From an uncultured Draconibacterium sp. (GTDB lineage Bacteria; Bacteroidota; Bacteroidia; Bacteroidales; Prolixibacteraceae), in NCBI RefSeq assembly GCF_963676735.1, contig NZ_OY781464.1:2885001-2949000 (forward strand): a stretch of DNA of 64,000 bases, given 5' to 3'. Below, piece after piece: positions 63,388-64,000 of this stretch. The stretch's first letter is position 1. Every line of letters starts with the position of its first letter. The position numbers and the translations under genes are program-made. The notes beneath the pieces are model-generated. The model was not told the DNA's origin. It did not search any database and saw nothing but the letters and a program-made list of their open reading frames with translations.

Positions 63388-64000
63388 ATGACAACAAAAA
63401 AATTAAACATACAAGAATTCTTAGATCAAGACCAAAAAAAGGATCTCCTAAGACTATTAACCGCTGGTTCAGTTGACGATGGCAAATCAACCCTGATTGG
63501 TCGTCTGATGGCCGACAGTAAAATGTTGTACGAAGACCAGCTGGAGGCCTTACACCGCGACAGCAAACGTGTGGGCCATGCCGGCGAGGAAATCGATTAT
63601 GCCCTGTTGCTCGACGGACTGAAAGCTGAACGCGAACAGGGAATTACCATTGATGTGGCTTACCGCTACTTTTCTACTGCCAAACGAAAATTTATTATTG
63701 CCGACACACCGGGGCACGAGCAGTACACCCGAAATATGATTACCGGTGGATCAACTGCCAACCTGGCCATTATCCTGATTGATTCGCGCTACGGGGTAAT
63801 TACCCAAACCAAACGCCACACCTACCTGGCCAGCCTTTTGGGTATAAAACACGTGGTGGTAGCTGTAAACAAAATGGATTTGGCCGATTATAAACAAGAA
63901 CGTTTTGAGGAGATTAAAGCCGATTACCAAGCTTTTGTTACGCAACTCGATATTCCCGATGTAAACTTTATTCCGCTTTCGGCATTAAAAGGCGACAACG
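63388..64000 (+). CDS. cysN: Sulfate adenylyltransferase, large GTPase subunit (partial)
   Basis: The frame from ATG 63388 is open to the window end (204 residues seen). It is an EF-Tu-like GTPase: P-loop GSVDDGKST, EREQGITIDVAYRYF switch, DTPGHEQYTRN and NKMD. CysN couples GTP hydrolysis to adenylyl sulfate formation by CysD. The C-terminal part, and any APS kinase fusion, lies outside the window. Confidence 0.96.
   Translation, partial: MTTKKLNIQEFLDQDQKKDLLRLLTAGSVDDGKSTLIGRLMADSKMLYEDQLEALHRDSKRVGHAGEEIDYALLLDGLKAEREQGITIDVAYRYFSTAKRKFIIADTPGHEQYTRNMITGGSTANLAIILIDSRYGVITQTKRHTYLASLLGIKHVVVAVNKMDLADYKQERFEEIKADYQAFVTQLDIPDVNFIPLSALKGDN

Overview
The window reads as chromosomal DNA of a marine-type Bacteroidota. 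The gene content resembles Marinilabiliales/Prolixibacteraceae, but that placement is inferred from gene content, not from a phylogeny. Supporting signs are A-rich, Shine-Dalgarno-poor gene starts, several copies of the Bacteroidota -7 promoter word TAnnTTTG, lipoprotein and secreted glycan hydrolases (two GH92, a GH33-type sialidase, sulfatases, GH78), an oadG-oadA-oadB sodium pump, and a BatE-like protein fragment at the left edge.

Left part (1-14640): the end of a BatE-like SH3 protein is followed by a compact carotenoid operon (crtB, idi, crtZ, fused crtYcd, cruF-like, acyltransferase, glycosyltransferase, TPR protein, crtI). The gene set predicts a hydroxylated and probably glycosylated/acylated carotenoid. 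Then comes a TCA block for citrate to 2-oxoglutarate (acnA, two unrelated-type isocitrate dehydrogenases, gltA). A broken GxxExxY nuclease-like gene lies between the two IDH genes, flanked by 69-bp direct repeats.

Accessory part (14641-21411): a sialidase and a prolyl-aminopeptidase-like lipoprotein are followed by an AT-rich stretch of small genes (an unknown protein, a DUF1871-like protein, a MazF-like toxin with its antitoxin, and an esterase). These are separated by imperfect palindromes whose ends match in the way integron cassettes do. This array without a visible integrase is the most interesting structure in the window. Next to it are a 384-bp insertion with terminal inverted repeats and a 9-bp target duplication, a cluster of four hairpins, and a 21-bp minisatellite.

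Middle part (21412-36234): methyltransferase, sulfide:quinone oxidoreductase with a 54-aa partner gene, a nitroreductase/pirin/YceI/Crp-Fnr redox block, a decayed GH18 gene, two GH92 mannosidases, a hybrid histidine kinase, and an exported ADP-ribosylglycohydrolase.

Right part (36235-64000): the OAD sodium pump, a cold-shock-domain protein next to a NYN/OST-HTH protein, a SNF2 helicase, a three-gene module of unknown role (amidohydrolase-like, cysteine peptidase with peptidoglycan-binding domain, unknown), and a macro-domain protein. A sulfated-rhamnose operon follows (rhaT-rhaM-rhaA-rhaB-sulfatase/GH78 fusion-sulfatase), with a divergent AraC regulator. Then come tRNA-Lys, an SLC13 permease and the sulfate activation genes cysD and cysN, the latter cut by the window end. 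Sulfatases, SLC13 and CysDN could be linked as release, uptake and activation of sulfate.
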